From the NCBI GenBank assembly GCA_964415605.1, contig CAYQBA010000108.1, forward strand, positions 1 through 16,148: a stretch of DNA of 16,148 bases. Direction: 5' to 3'. The stretch is from UCB3 sp964415605. Lineage in GTDB: Bacteria > Chloroflexota > Anaerolineae > Epilineales > Epilineaceae. Each line of letters starts with the position of its first letter. Within the stretch, counting starts at the first letter, position 1. Shown in pieces: positions 7,116-14,718 of this stretch. Under the pieces are notes generated by a model. The model had not been told where the DNA came from, made no database searches, and saw nothing but the letters and a program-made list of their open reading frames with translations. Position numbers and translations under genes: made by a program.

Positions 7116-8324
7116 TCATCCTTCTCGACGCAGCGCCCGCAGCCAGCGGTAGAGGTAATAGCCTGGCAGCTGCCAGGGCTGCCGGATGGAATAGCGCCGG
7201 CGCATGTAGGCTGGCGGGGGCAGCAGCTTGGCGTGGAGGTAGCGCGCGCGCATCGACCATCCCGGCGTGTACGCGAGCACGACCCCGATCTCGGCCAGGA
7301 GGCCGCGTCGCTGGGCACCAATCGCGGCCACGGCGCGCTGCTCGTAGGTCGACGGCGCCAGGGCCGCGACGTCGTCCAGCACGGACATGGGCACGCGCCC
7401 GGGCGGGGGCACCAGCGGGAGGACCCACTGCAGCGATGTCACGAGATCGCTGGCCTGAGCCAGCCGCAGCACCGTGGGCCAATCGAGCTGGCCGCCTTCG
7501 TGCGCGAGGATCTCGGCGACGTCGAGGAGCCAGCGCAGACCCAGGTCGCGGCCATCGGGATGGTGCAGCGCCAGATGCGCGCAGAGGTGCAGGACGGTTG
7601 CCTCGGGGCTGAGCGTCACGACCTCGGCATCGCCCAGCCGGACCGGTCGGGCGGCGCGCCAGAACAGGTCCATCGGCAGGTGGTGGCGGTAGGGCGGCCG
7701 GTCGACCAGGGTCCAGTGCAGGTCGACGACCGCATGGGGCGGGGTCTGCCGGCGCAGCGTCACCTGACCGTCGAACGCGATGATCGGCCCGGGGTCGATG
7801 CCCGCGCTGCCAGCGTCCGCCAGCTCGTTGTTGCCCACTTCCAACGCATAGCCGTGCGACTGGATGACGCCCATCGCCGTCGCCGCGTGCTCGGGTGGCA
7901 CGAGGAGGTCGACATCGCCGAGCGTGCGCAGGCCCATGTCCTCGTAGACCGTCAGGAGCAGCGCCGCGCCCTTCAGGAGCATGACGGGGATGCCGTGATC
8001 GACCAGGGAACCGGCCAGGCTGGCCAGCTCGCGCAAGAGCCACGTGTTGGTCGCTGTGGTCTGGTAGTAACGCGACCGCAAGTGCGCGCCCAGTGGATCG
8101 GGAACCGCGAGGCCCGCGTCGGCGGCGACGCGGTACAGCAGCGGCTCGACGTCGTGCGCGTGCGCGGCGGCGGCGATGGCTGCCCACGGGCGCGGCGCGG
8201 CGGGGTCCAACCGGACGCCCTGGTGCCGAGCGGCAAGGACTTCCAGCAGCGCCGCGGGCGCGGGTGACCCGGCGGCGCGGTGTGACGACGCCGTGACGGG
8301 CGACGTGATCGGGGCGGGGCGCAC
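7116..8324 (-). CDS. NTP_transf_5-type nucleotidyltransferase (putative RiPP-tailoring enzyme)
   Basis: 402 residues from GTG 8324-8322. The family core is clear: K118 in MLLKGAALL, then RTLGDVDLLV with the metal-binding pair D137 and D139 of the polymerase-beta-like nucleotidyltransferase fold, and VDLHW with D201 as the likely third acidic residue. The C-terminal half is helical (LHLCAHLALHH, LLDVAEI), as usual. Length fits the family (about 350-400). Such proteins occur with lasso clusters (PadeN/PsmN type), where they are linked to adding sugar or nucleotide-derived groups to an already phosphorylated peptide; that agrees with the kinase gene downstream. It starts 8 bp after the DsbA-like gene, so both are probably cotranscribed. 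No ATG exists near the start; the GTG is preceded by AGGGCGGG and lies in a hairpin loop. An upstream extension through the DsbA gene is a shadow. Confidence 0.85.
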   Translation of the reverse strand: MRPAPITSPVTASSHRAAGSPAPAALLEVLAARHQGVRLDPAAPRPWAAIAAAAHAHDVEPLLYRVAADAGLAVPDPLGAHLRSRYYQTTATNTWLLRELASLAGSLVDHGIPVMLLKGAALLLTVYEDMGLRTLGDVDLLVPPEHAATAMGVIQSHGYALEVGNNELADAGSAGIDPGPIIAFDGQVTLRRQTPPHAVVDLHWTLVDRPPYRHHLPMDLFWRAARPVRLGDAEVVTLSPEATVLHLCAHLALHHPDGRDLGLRWLLDVAEILAHEGGQLDWPTVLRLAQASDLVTSLQWVLPLVPPPGRVPMSVLDDVAALAPSTYEQRAVAAIGAQRRGLLAEIGVVLAYTPGWSMRARYLHAKLLPPPAYMRRRYSIRQPWQLPGYYLYRWLRALRREG

Positions 8325-8333
8325 CGCCCGCCC
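8312..8333 (-). repeat. GC hairpin enclosing the nucleotidyltransferase start codon
   Basis: On the minus strand GGGCGGG (8333-8327) pairs perfectly with CCCGCCC (8318-8312); the 8-nt loop contains the GTG start at 8324-8322, and the G-rich ribosome site forms part of the stem. It overlaps the last base of the DsbA-like stop codon. Ribosomes finishing the upstream gene could open it, which would couple the two genes. Confidence 0.4.
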
Positions 8334-10261
8334 TACTGCGGCGCCGTCTCGGCCGCCTGGGCCGCCGCGATCGCGGCCTCGAAGCGCTCGATCGGCTGGG
8401 CGCCGCTGAGCAGCTGGCCGTTGATGAAGAACGCCGGCGTGCCGTTGACGCCCAGCGCGGTGCCTTGCGCCTGGTCGTCGAGCACGGCCTGCCGATGCGT
8501 GCCGGCGTCGACGCAGGCCGCGAGCGCCGCGCCGTCGAGCCCGGCCGAGGTGGCGACGTCGGCGAAGGCTGCCGGGTTGCCGGACCACTCGCCCTGGCGG
8601 GTGAAGAGCGCGCGGTGCATCGCCCAGAACGCCGTGCCGCCGCCCTGGTCCCGGGCGCACCGGGCGGCCTCGGCGGCCTGGATGGCATCCGGGTGGATGG
8701 TGTCGAGCGGGAAATCCTTGAACACGTAGCGCACCAGGCCGGTCTCGACGTAGCGCTCGACGATCTCGGGGTAGACTGTGGTCACGTGGCGCTGGCAGAA
8801 CGGGCACTGGTAGTCCGAGAACTCGACCAACGTCACCGGCGCGTCGGCCTCGCCCTGCGCCGGGGCATCGCCGATGTCCACCGCGGCGGGCGTGGCCGTG
8901 GCCGGAGGGGTGCCGAGGATCTGCGGCTCGAGCGTGGCGGCCAGATCCTTGGGCACGTCCATCGTCAGCTTCTCGCCGCGCTCGAGCTGTTCGATCATCT
9001 CGCGGAGCCCCTCGAGCGGGGGCACGCCGGCACGGTAGTAGCCGTTGACGAAGAACGTCGGCGTGCCGTTGATGCCGATCGTGGTCGCCTGCTGGACGCT
9101 TGCCTCCACCTTGGCCGTGTGCGTGCCGGCCTCGAGGCAGGCCACCAGGGCGGCGCCATCGAGGCCCCCGTCGGCGGCGATGGCGGCGAACACGGCATGG
9201 GGAGCGGTCGCTTCGGCCCACTCGCCCTGGCGGGCGAACAACCCGTCGTGCATCGTCCAGTAGGCGTCGTCGCCCCCCTGATCTCGGGCGCAGTGCGCGG
9301 CCTCGGCGGCGGCCGGAGCGTTGGGGTGAATGCTCGTCAGCGGGAAGTCCATCCACACGTGGCGCACCCGCCCGGTGGCGACAAACTCCTCGACGTAGTC
9401 GGGGTACACCTCGCTCGTGAACTTGGCGCAGAACGGGCACTGGTAGTCCGAGAACTCGATCACGGTGACCGGCGCGTCGGGCTCGCCTTGGCTCGGGGCG
9501 CCGGCGGCGTCGATGGTGTAGGTCGGCGCCGTGATCTTGACCATCTCAGGCGTCGGCTCGACCGTGGCGGTGGGCAGCGTCCCCCCGGCGACCACGACAT
9601 CCAGGCTCTTCTGGAACTCCTCGAACGGCAGGGCACCCTGCAGGATCGCGCCCTGGATCTGGAAGCTCGGCGTGGCGCCCAGGCCGAGGCGCATGGCCTC
9701 GGCCACGTCGGCCTCCACGGCCGCGGCCTGCTCGCCCCCGTCCAGGCAGGCGGCCAACGCGGCGGCGTCGATCGCGGGGTCGACGTCGAGCCCCCCGGCG
9801 AGCGACTTGAACATGTCGACGGCGGCGTCGTTGCCGGACCACTCGTCCTGGGTCCGGAAGAGCTGGTCGTGCATCTTCCAGTAGGCGTCGCTCCCCCCGA
9901 GCGCCCCGACGCACCGCGCCGCCTCGGCGGCCTTGGTGGCCTGGGGGTGGATCTGGGCGAGCGGCAGGTCGCGGAAGACGACCTTGGCCTGCCCTGAGTC
10001 GACATACGTCTCGTCGATCCGGGGCGCCGTCTCCGCGAAGTGCTGCGCGCAATACGGGCACTGGTAGTCCGACCACTCGACCAGCGTGATCTTGGCGGCG
10101 GGGTCCCCCTTGACCATGTAGGCCGGCGCCCCGTCGACCGTCCCGCCCGCCGCCGGCGCCACGACGTCCTTCCCCGCCGGGGTGAAGGCCTGGCACCCGG
10201 CCAGCACGAACACGACCAGCGGCAGGCTGCGGGAAGTCCGAAGAGCGTCGATCCGGCGCAT
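8333..10261 (-). CDS. Lipoprotein with three tandem DsbA-like thioredoxin domains
   Basis: 642 residues from ATG 10261. The start gives a lipoprotein signal: basic start, LPLVVFVLAGC, lipidated C23. Three full DSBA_4-type domains follow, each opening with the phrase SDYQCPxC: C68-P-Y-C71, C275-P-F-C278 and C486-P-F-C489. Each has a cis-proline loop (GATPSFQI, GTPTFFVNG, GTPAFFING), a FPL/LPL..IHP phrase, and a second cysteine pair (AxC ... ACLD/ACLE/ACVD), so all three look catalytically complete. Domains 2 and 3 resemble each other more than domain 1. Alternating Pro/Thr linkers separate them. It should oxidise or isomerise thiols of exported proteins at the outer face of the membrane. The usual family member has one domain (about 200-250 residues), so triplication is odd. 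It is the first gene of the minus-strand run, 8 bp before the nucleotidyltransferase, with a promoter in the divergent region. No good Shine-Dalgarno was seen. Confidence 0.92.
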   Translation of the reverse strand: MRRIDALRTSRSLPLVVFVLAGCQAFTPAGKDVVAPAAGGTVDGAPAYMVKGDPAAKITLVEWSDYQCPYCAQHFAETAPRIDETYVDSGQAKVVFRDLPLAQIHPQATKAAEAARCVGALGGSDAYWKMHDQLFRTQDEWSGNDAAVDMFKSLAGGLDVDPAIDAAALAACLDGGEQAAAVEADVAEAMRLGLGATPSFQIQGAILQGALPFEEFQKSLDVVVAGGTLPTATVEPTPEMVKITAPTYTIDAAGAPSQGEPDAPVTVIEFSDYQCPFCAKFTSEVYPDYVEEFVATGRVRHVWMDFPLTSIHPNAPAAAEAAHCARDQGGDDAYWTMHDGLFARQGEWAEATAPHAVFAAIAADGGLDGAALVACLEAGTHTAKVEASVQQATTIGINGTPTFFVNGYYRAGVPPLEGLREMIEQLERGEKLTMDVPKDLAATLEPQILGTPPATATPAAVDIGDAPAQGEADAPVTLVEFSDYQCPFCQRHVTTVYPEIVERYVETGLVRYVFKDFPLDTIHPDAIQAAEAARCARDQGGGTAFWAMHRALFTRQGEWSGNPAAFADVATSAGLDGAALAACVDAGTHRQAVLDDQAQGTALGVNGTPAFFINGQLLSGAQPIERFEAAIAAAQAAETAPQ

Positions 10262-10334
10262 CGAGATGACCCGTCTTTCGTGGTTGCGAATGAGGCAAGC
10301 GCCCCGGCCCGCCGAGCCCGGCAGAGCGGCGTAA

Positions 10335-10363
10335 AGAGTAGGTGTGAAGACAACGCGAGTCAA
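10335..10363 (-). promoter_or_regulatory. Promoter for the triple-DsbA gene and probably the operon
   Basis: On the minus strand TTGACT (10363-10358), 17 nt, TACTCT (10340-10335). The -35 is a five-of-six match; the -10 is weaker. The start of transcription would lie about 70 nt before the ATG at 10261. Confidence 0.5.
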
Positions 10364-10377
10364 CGCCCCGCGTTGAC
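10359..10377. promoter_or_regulatory. Perfect dyad between divergent promoters (possible operator)
   Basis: GTCAACGC, three bases CCC, GCGTTGAC: a perfect 8-bp inverted repeat that contains parts of both outward-facing -35 boxes. One regulator bound here would block both the DsbA and citrate synthase promoters. The symmetry could also simply reflect two TTGAC boxes back to back, but the extra matching CGC exceeds that. Confidence 0.45.
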
Positions 10378-10402
10378 CGGCGACCGGTTCACCACGTAAA
10401 AT
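10373..10402 (+). promoter_or_regulatory. Sigma-70-type promoter of the citrate synthase gene
   Basis: TTGACC (10373-10378), 18-nt spacer, TAAAAT (10397-10402): five of six matches in both boxes, striking in DNA this GC-rich. Transcription would start near 10409, leaving a leader of about 80 nt. The promoter overlaps the ATG at 10401, which argues that this upstream ATG is not the start. Confidence 0.7.
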
Positions 10403-10425
10403 GAATGGCTTTGGCGCGCGATCTC

Positions 10426-10456
10426 CCGATCGGCTGGCACTGGGCGGGCCGATCGG
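10426..10456 (+). repeat. Inverted repeat in the citrate synthase leader
   Basis: CCGATCGGC (10426-10434) and GCCGATCGG (10448-10456) form a perfect 9-bp stem with a 13-nt loop. It lies between the predicted transcription start and the ribosome site. Each arm includes the self-complementary octamer CCGATCGG, so it could equally be two operator half-sites. Confidence 0.4.
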
Positions 10457-10490
10457 CGCCGCACGTTCTCGCGAGGAGAAGACACCTATC

Positions 10491-11636
10491 ATGACGTACA
10501 TCCCTGGCTTGGAGGGCGTGGTCGCCGCACGCACTCGGCTCAGTTACGTGGACGGCCAGGCAGGCGAGCTGTTCATCGGCGGCTTCCCAGTGGAGGTGCT
10601 GGCACCCCACGCCACGTTCGAGGAAGCCGCGCACTTGCTGTGGCACGACCGGCTGCCGGACGCCGGCGAGCTCCGCGCGCTGCACGATCGCTTCGTGGCG
10701 GCCCGCGCGCTGCCGGGCGAGGTCGTCGACCTGCTCCGGGCGGCCGCGGCCCGCAACGCGTCGGTCATCGACGCGCTGCGCATGGCGGCCGCCGCGCTGT
10801 CGCTGGATGACCCCGACCCGCAGCACAACGATCCCGTCAACAACCTGCGGCGCGCCGAATCGCTGTGCGCGCGCTTCCCGGTGGTGGTCGCCGCCTACTG
10901 GCGCATCCGCCAGGGGCTGGCGCCCGTCGATCCCCGCGCCGACCTCGACCATGCAGCCAACTGCCTGTACATGCTGAACGGCACCGCACCGGACGGCGAG
11001 GCGGCCCGCGCGCTCGAGACGTACTTCGTCACCGTGATCGATCACGGCATGAACGCGTCGACGTTCACGGCCCGGGTGATCACCTCGACGCAGTCCGATC
11101 TGTACTCCGCCATCACCGGCGCGATCGGCGCCCTGAAGGGGCCGGCCCACGGCGGCGCGCCCGGTCCGGCGCTGGACATGGTGTTCGAGATCGGGCAGCT
11201 CGACAAGGCCGAGGCCAACATCCGCGGACGGCTGGAGCGCGGCGAGCGCTTGATGGGCTTCGGCCACCGCGTGTACAAGGTGCGCGATCCGCGCGCCGAC
11301 GTGTTGGCCGCCGCGGCCGATCGGCTCTTCGAACGGGCCGGCGACCGCGCGCTCTACGACATGGCGCGCGGCGTCGAGGCCGTGGCGCTGCGGCTCCTCG
11401 AGGAGTACAAGCCCGGCCGCAAGCTCCAGACCAACGTCGAGTACTACACCGCCATGGTGCTGCACGGCGTCGGCCTGCCGACCGAGCTGTTCACGCCGAT
11501 GTTCGCCATCGGCCGCGCCGGGGGCTGGACCGCCCACTGCCTCGAGCAGTGGTCCGACAACCGGCTGATCCGGCCGTCGTCCGACTACCTCGGGGTGAAG
11601 GATCGCGCCTGGGTGCCGATCGACCAGCGCGGATAG
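10491..11636 (+). CDS. Citrate synthase (short, type II-like family)
   Basis: 381 residues from ATG 10491, with GAGGAG at 10473-10478 (spacing 12 nt). It condenses acetyl-CoA and oxaloacetate to citrate, entering the TCA cycle; 2-methylcitrate synthase is a possible alternative that sequence reading cannot exclude. Family landmarks are present: DHGMNAST, GPAHGG with catalytic H220, GFGHRVYK with H259, and the closing EQWSDNRLIRPSSDY. The third catalytic position, Asp in most citrate synthases (NVDFY), is E317 in NVEYYTA; I recall Glu in some actinobacterial-type homologues. Length (about 370-390) fits the dimeric archaeal/Gram-positive type rather than the longer E. coli type. The 30-codon upstream extension overlaps the promoter and is rejected. 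It stands alone between two minus-strand genes. Confidence 0.95.
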   Translation: MTYIPGLEGVVAARTRLSYVDGQAGELFIGGFPVEVLAPHATFEEAAHLLWHDRLPDAGELRALHDRFVAARALPGEVVDLLRAAAARNASVIDALRMAAAALSLDDPDPQHNDPVNNLRRAESLCARFPVVVAAYWRIRQGLAPVDPRADLDHAANCLYMLNGTAPDGEAARALETYFVTVIDHGMNASTFTARVITSTQSDLYSAITGAIGALKGPAHGGAPGPALDMVFEIGQLDKAEANIRGRLERGERLMGFGHRVYKVRDPRADVLAAAADRLFERAGDRALYDMARGVEAVALRLLEEYKPGRKLQTNVEYYTAMVLHGVGLPTELFTPMFAIGRAGGWTAHCLEQWSDNRLIRPSSDYLGVKDRAWVPIDQRG

Positions 11637-11641
11637 GGGCG

Positions 11642-11662
11642 CCCGGCGCGCCGCGCGCCGGG
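11642..11662. terminator. GC hairpin between convergent genes
   Basis: CCCGGCGCG, loop CCG, CGCGCCGGG: a perfect 9-bp stem in the 31-bp gap between the stops of citrate synthase and the glycosyltransferase. It reads the same from both sides, so it could end both transcripts, although no T-run follows on either strand. Confidence 0.55.
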
Positions 11663-11667
11663 TCCGG

Positions 11668-14600
11668 TCAGCGGGACTCGGGTGAGGCGACGACGGCCTC
11701 CAACCGGAGCCGATCGTCGTCGACCCGCCCGCCGGCCGCGGCGGCCGCCCACCGCCGACGGGTGACGGGGTCGTAGAGGCCGATCCCGACGGCAAGCTCG
11801 CCGACGTCGACGCCGGCGGGGACGGCGACGACGTGGCGATCCACGACCACCTCGCCCGGCAGCCAGCCTTCCATGGGGCGCTCGCCGTCGCCCGGGACGC
11901 CGTCGTGCTGGGCGATTGGCACGCCGTCCGGCCCGAACACGTGGACGAAGACCGTCGCGCCGGCGGGCGGCGTCCGATCCGACTGCCAGTACAGCGTCAC
12001 GTCGAGCGGGCTCCCGGCCTCAAGACCCCGGGGGGCGATGTCGTACCCGAGGAGCTTCACGGTTCCGCCGAACACGGCTTCCGCGACGTGCTGCATCGCC
12101 GGCGGGGCGAAGAGACGGTCGCCCGCGACGACCTCGACGGCGCCGGCCTCGTAGGCCGTCTCCGCCGATCCGATTCCGCCCGGCCCGGCGGGGGCCGATG
12201 ATCCCGGCCGGATCACGCGCAGCGTGTATGGCCCGCCGGCGGTGTCCGGCGGGATGCGCAGCCGGTAGCGCCCGCGCAGCACCTCGCGATCCTCCCATTC
12301 GCGCGGGGGGTAGCCCGCCGCGACCGGCGCCGTGGCCAGCGGAACCCGGCCTGCCGCGCCCGCCAGGATGAAAGACACGTCGCCCGATCCGTCGGCCGGG
12401 CCGAGGCGGGCCCATGTGATCGCGACGTCCACCACCGCACCGGGGGCCACCGGCCCCGGCGTGACCGCTTGGTCCAGGACGGCCAGGCCGTCGGCGAACG
12501 CGAACACGGGCGCGGTGCCCCGATCCACCCGCCGGCGGCCTTCGGAATCCACCCGCACGGCCGCGACGACCGTCGAGATGCCCCCGGCCGGCGGCGAGCC
12601 GGCCGATGCGCCGGCGGCGCCTGGCGGAACAGGCTCCGGGGCCAACCCCGCGGCGTTGGTCGCGGCGCGCGACCACGGGAGCGCCTGACCGGCGGCGTCG
12701 ACGAGCATGAGGTGCGCCTCGTACACCCCCGGCGGCATCGCGCGGTCGAGCGTCAGGGTGAACCAGCTGCGCACCCGGTCGCCGGGCCGCCACTGCTCGG
12801 CCAGATAGCCGATGGCGTCCGACTGCGCCCATGTGAAGCCCGCCGGATCGCGCAGGTGGAGGGCGAAGCCCCGGGCATCCGGGGGGCGGGCGCGGACGAT
12901 CCAGTCGACCGGGATCACGAGCGGCTCGTCGCGGGGGGTCTCGATGCGCGGCGGATCCGCGTACAGCGGCGTCACGATCTCCCCCGCCCCGAAGATGGCC
13001 TCGCCGGTTGCGCGAGCCTGTTCTTCGAACCCGACGGGGCCGACGGCCTGGTAGCGGACCAGCTCGAGCCGGACGTCGTCGTGGTCGCCGGTATCGATGC
13101 GGCCGGGCGCGATCACGGTGCGGCCGGTCTCGCGCAGGGTGGACGCCAGCCAGCGGGCCGCGGGCAGGTCGTCCGGCAGAAACGCGGTCGGGCGGTAGTA
13201 GACGAGGTCGTTGGCGGCCATCCCCGCGCCCCGTCGCCGGGCGGGCGCGGGGATGGCCAGGCGCGGCTCGGCCCAGACCGCGTGGTCGACCGTCGCCGGG
13301 GCCAGGAAGGCGACGGTCGGGTGCTTGTAGTGCTCGGACAGCACGACGACGGTGCGCCCGGCGGCGATGTCGCGCCCGGCGGCGCGGGCGAGCGCCGCGT
13401 AGTCCGCGTTGAAGATGTGCGCCGTCTCGGGGCGCCGCGCCCAGTCGCCGAAGTAGTCGTGCGCCGTGGCCCACCCGTCGGCGCCGATGCCCAGTGCGGC
13501 GATCCCCGCGGCGACGGCCGCGGCCCGCCGGCCGGCCCGCGGCCCGCCCGACCACCGCGTGACCCCGCGCGCGACGGCCTCGGCGATCGCCACGAGGCCG
13601 ATGGCGGCCGGCAACACCAGCGCGGGGAACATGCCGAAGATCCGCTGCCCCGCCGGCTGCAGCTCGTCGGTGAGGATGCCGGGCACCATGAGCACCGCGA
13701 TCCACAAGAGCGGGATGGCGAAGCGCAGGTCGCGCATCCGCCGGGCGCAGAGGGCCACACCCAGCGCGAAGCACGCCGCGATGGCGGGTTGGAAGACCGC
13801 GCGCCCGGGCAGGTTGTAGTGCCAGCGCGGGTCGCCCTGGCCCGGCAGCACGAGGCCCCGCACGGAGCGCGCGAGGTTCTGGGCGTAGAGATCGGCCAGC
13901 TCGCGCCCGGTCAGCCGCTGCCAGGCGAGGACCTGGTTGGCCCGTTCGAAGAAGTCTGCCGGGTGCGTCCAGAAGTGCCAGCCGAGCGGGGCGAAGACCG
14001 CCGCGGCCGCGAGGGCGGCGATGGCGATGCCGCCCAGCCGCCGGCGCCAGGTGGCGTGGTCGACGACCGCGGCGTAGCCGATCAGGACCGCGAGGAACAC
14101 CGGGTAGAAGCGGGCCGCGAGGTAGGTGTACAGCACCAGCCCCGCCAGCGCCCCGCCGGCGGCCCAGTCGCGGGCGCGCCCATGGCGCCACCCGCGCCAC
14201 AGCCACCAGGCCGATGCCGCCTCGATGGGCGGGATGAGGATGTTGGGGTACCCGTTGCGGCTGACCGTCAGGTGCCAGTAGCTCGCGGCCAGGAGCGCCG
14301 CGGCCACCAGCGCCACGCGCGGGCCGTGCAGTGCCCGGACCAGCGCGTATGCGGCCGCGACCGTCACGACACCGATGAACGCCGACGTCAACCGGATCCC
14401 GAACGCCGTAGGGCCGACGGCGGCGAAGACGGCCGCCATCACGTACATGTACAGCGGCTCGCGCCCGGTGTACGCGGCGAAATAGACGGGCCGCGCGCCC
14501 GCCCGGATCTCCTCGGCCATCAGGCCGTAGACGGCCTCGTCGAAGTGAAGGCCCGGCGGGACGCGGTCCAGCGCCGACCACCGCAAGGCGGCGGCGGCCA

Positions 14601-14718
14601 GGATCACGCCGATCAGCGCCGCTCGATGCAGGCGGGTCGAGCCGCCGCGCGCGCCGCCGGCCGGCACCGCCGTGGTGTCGATCGTCCCACCCCCCCGCCG
14701 TTCCCGTCCGCTCCCCAT
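11668..14718 (-). CDS. GT-C family membrane glycosyltransferase (GT39/PMT-like) with large C-terminal ectodomain
   Basis: 1016 residues from ATG 14718. The N-terminal 400 or so residues hold a series of membrane helices starting at about 34-50. The first outer loop has the acidic motif HFDEAVYG (D60, E61), and TGREPLYMY follows; both are typical of ArnT/PMT-like enzymes that move a sugar from a polyprenyl phosphate to a protein or lipid outside the membrane. After TRWSGGPRAG comes a last hydrophobic helix (AAVAAGIAALGIGADGW). The remaining roughly 600 residues are soluble, with repeated beta-rich phrases (PPGVYEAHLMLVDAAGQ, GSPLDVTLYWQSDRTPPAG, VAVPAGVDVGELAVGIGLYDP) suggesting tandem Ig-like sandwiches. 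That architecture recurs, as I recall, in Chloroflexota. Substrate unknown. A 353-codon upstream extension runs antisense to the next gene and is rejected. No Shine-Dalgarno; a TATTCT box lies 10 nt before the ATG. Confidence 0.85.
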   Translation of the reverse strand: MGSGRERRGGGTIDTTAVPAGGARGGSTRLHRAALIGVILAAAALRWSALDRVPPGLHFDEAVYGLMAEEIRAGARPVYFAAYTGREPLYMYVMAAVFAAVGPTAFGIRLTSAFIGVVTVAAAYALVRALHGPRVALVAAALLAASYWHLTVSRNGYPNILIPPIEAASAWWLWRGWRHGRARDWAAGGALAGLVLYTYLAARFYPVFLAVLIGYAAVVDHATWRRRLGGIAIAALAAAAVFAPLGWHFWTHPADFFERANQVLAWQRLTGRELADLYAQNLARSVRGLVLPGQGDPRWHYNLPGRAVFQPAIAACFALGVALCARRMRDLRFAIPLLWIAVLMVPGILTDELQPAGQRIFGMFPALVLPAAIGLVAIAEAVARGVTRWSGGPRAGRRAAAVAAGIAALGIGADGWATAHDYFGDWARRPETAHIFNADYAALARAAGRDIAAGRTVVVLSEHYKHPTVAFLAPATVDHAVWAEPRLAIPAPARRRGAGMAANDLVYYRPTAFLPDDLPAARWLASTLRETGRTVIAPGRIDTGDHDDVRLELVRYQAVGPVGFEEQARATGEAIFGAGEIVTPLYADPPRIETPRDEPLVIPVDWIVRARPPDARGFALHLRDPAGFTWAQSDAIGYLAEQWRPGDRVRSWFTLTLDRAMPPGVYEAHLMLVDAAGQALPWSRAATNAAGLAPEPVPPGAAGASAGSPPAGGISTVVAAVRVDSEGRRRVDRGTAPVFAFADGLAVLDQAVTPGPVAPGAVVDVAITWARLGPADGSGDVSFILAGAAGRVPLATAPVAAGYPPREWEDREVLRGRYRLRIPPDTAGGPYTLRVIRPGSSAPAGPGGIGSAETAYEAGAVEVVAGDRLFAPPAMQHVAEAVFGGTVKLLGYDIAPRGLEAGSPLDVTLYWQSDRTPPAGATVFVHVFGPDGVPIAQHDGVPGDGERPMEGWLPGEVVVDRHVVAVPAGVDVGELAVGIGLYDPVTRRRWAAAAAGGRVDDDRLRLEAVVASPESR

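Noticed and set aside
8465..9997. 510-codon open frame on the plus strand
   Set aside because: Antisense to the triple-DsbA gene; composition follows the reverse complement of its codons.
10401..10490. 30-codon N-terminal extension of citrate synthase
   Set aside because: It overlaps the TAAAAT box, and a GAGGAG ribosome site precedes the later ATG; the conserved N-terminus begins at MTYIPGLEGV.
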